From contig RPFO01000624.1 of NCBI GenBank assembly GCA_009746045.1, positions 1 to 64,000 on the forward strand: DNA of 64,000 nucleotides. Direction: 5' to 3'. The stretch comes from Mesostigma viride (lineage: Eukaryota > Streptophyta > Mesostigmatophyceae > Mesostigmatales > Mesostigmataceae). Each line of letters opens with the position of its first letter. Position 1 is the stretch's first letter. A model generated the notes under the pieces. That model was not told the origin of the DNA, did not search any database, and was given only the letters and a program-made list of their open reading frames with translations. Positions 63,518 to 64,000 of this stretch are shown here, piece by piece. A program made the translations under genes and the position numbers.

Positions 63518-63857
63518 TTACAAATATATGCATTTAAATTTTCTTTAAACTAACCAAAATTGGCAACAAGGAGTTTGCATTTAAAACAAAATTTGGTTTA
63601 ACTGCATTTAAATTTTCTTTTATTCACAACACGGATCCTCGCAAAATACATTTAAATATTTTTCTATCTTGTAAGCGCCCGTGTAAATATATTTAAATAT
63701 TTTTGCGCCACTCGGGATCGTCAGCAAATGTATTTAAATACTTTTGCTGGGTCCGGCAACCCTTTGCAAATGTATTTAGAGGTATAAATACTCAGTATTT
63801 ATAAATCTTTCTATTTTAAATCCATAAATATGCATATTTATATTTATCCGGCCTGTG
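63518..63857 (+). repeat. right arm and TIR of the RT-bearing element
   Basis: AT-rich, with catttaaatttt and TATTTAAATA motifs at about 63650, 63690 and 63730, ending in atttatccggcctgtg, the complement of the left end. Confidence 0.75.
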
Positions 63858-63975
63858 CACCCTACCCTTGCAGGAAATAGCCTAGAATGTATTAAAAGCC
63901 ATATGCCCCTTCTCAGGGATTGTGCTGCATGTACTCCCAACGGAGATATGCTACACGGTTTAATTTAATTTAATG
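63858..63975 (+). mobile_element. ORF1-only LINE relative, copy C (3' end after the insertion)
   Basis: Continues the 3' region broken at 42621, starting with the 8-bp duplication, then ccttgcaggaaatagcc, the ccccttctcagggatt block, cccaacggagatatg and a TTTAATTTAATTTAATG tail. Confidence 0.85.
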
Positions 63976-64000
63976 TAATGGAAATGTGTAGCCTTGTGCA

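Larger units (their letters stand above)
42622..63857 (+). mobile_element. TIR-bounded reverse-transcriptase element, split by a gypsy insertion
   Basis: Flanked by a perfect 8-bp duplication CACCCTAC (42614-42621 and 63858-63865). Joining the flanks restores the LINE 3' region exactly as in uninterrupted copies. The ends are inverted repeats: CACATGCAGGCCGGATAAAT on the left, and CACA followed by GGCCGGATAAAT on the right read inward. Inside are TATTTAAATA motifs near both ends, a 170-bp tandem array, a large RT ORF and a gypsy element (51184-63512). Without the gypsy it is about 8.9 kb. The 8-bp duplication would suit hAT-like integration, but no transposase gene is seen. The alternative is a retroelement inserted in a small TIR element. 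Confidence 0.7.

Overview
The window is nuclear DNA of a eukaryote, most likely a green alga (Chlorophyta). Three GC-rich genes are split by many short GT-AG introns whose phases fit exactly, and their products look algal or plant-like: a plant-type NAD kinase, a NIPP1-type FHA protein and a probably plastid-targeted tandem IsdG-type heme oxygenase. The species cannot be fixed from this sequence. No rRNA, tRNA or CRISPR was found.

Layout. 1-12 kb is repeat-rich intergenic DNA: a duplicated 450-bp segment, copies of a LINE-derived family that carries only an ORF1, and several complex direct repeats. 12.1-19.9 kb holds the NAD kinase gene on the minus strand. About 2.1 kb separates it from the divergent NIPP1-like gene at 22.0-27.3 kb on the plus strand; both genes carry a long sense-strand GGGA array in an early intron. 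27.9-32.9 kb is wreckage of LINEs, a tandem-monomer SINE-like element and a small hAT-like MITE. 32.9-37.4 kb is the heme-oxygenase gene. 37.4-41.1 kb is repeat debris.

41.1-64 kb is a four-level nest of transposons readable from target-site duplications. An ORF1-only LINE relative (41.14-42.62 kb plus 63.86-63.98 kb) is split by a terminal-inverted-repeat element (42622-63857, 8-bp duplication CACCCTAC). That element holds fifteen identical 170-bp tandem repeats and a roughly 1,700-residue ORF with PHD finger, RING-H2 finger, C2H2-like fingers, reverse transcriptase and restriction-like endonuclease. Inside its right AT-rich arm sits a Ty3/gypsy chromovirus-like element (51184-63512, 5-bp duplication GGTAT) whose integrase-chromodomain module is inverted relative to gag-PR-RT-RNaseH. 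Inside that is a piggyBac-type element (55129-58062, TTAA duplication) whose transposase gene has lost its catalytic core.

The best candidate for an undescribed system is the 8.9-kb TIR-bounded unit (42622-63857 minus the gypsy insertion), which combines DNA-transposon-like ends and an 8-bp target duplication with a retroelement ORF. The main alternative is a retroelement that jumped into a TIR element. Two other unusual families are the ORF1-only LINE relative and the 390-400 bp tandem-monomer element, both with several copies in the window.
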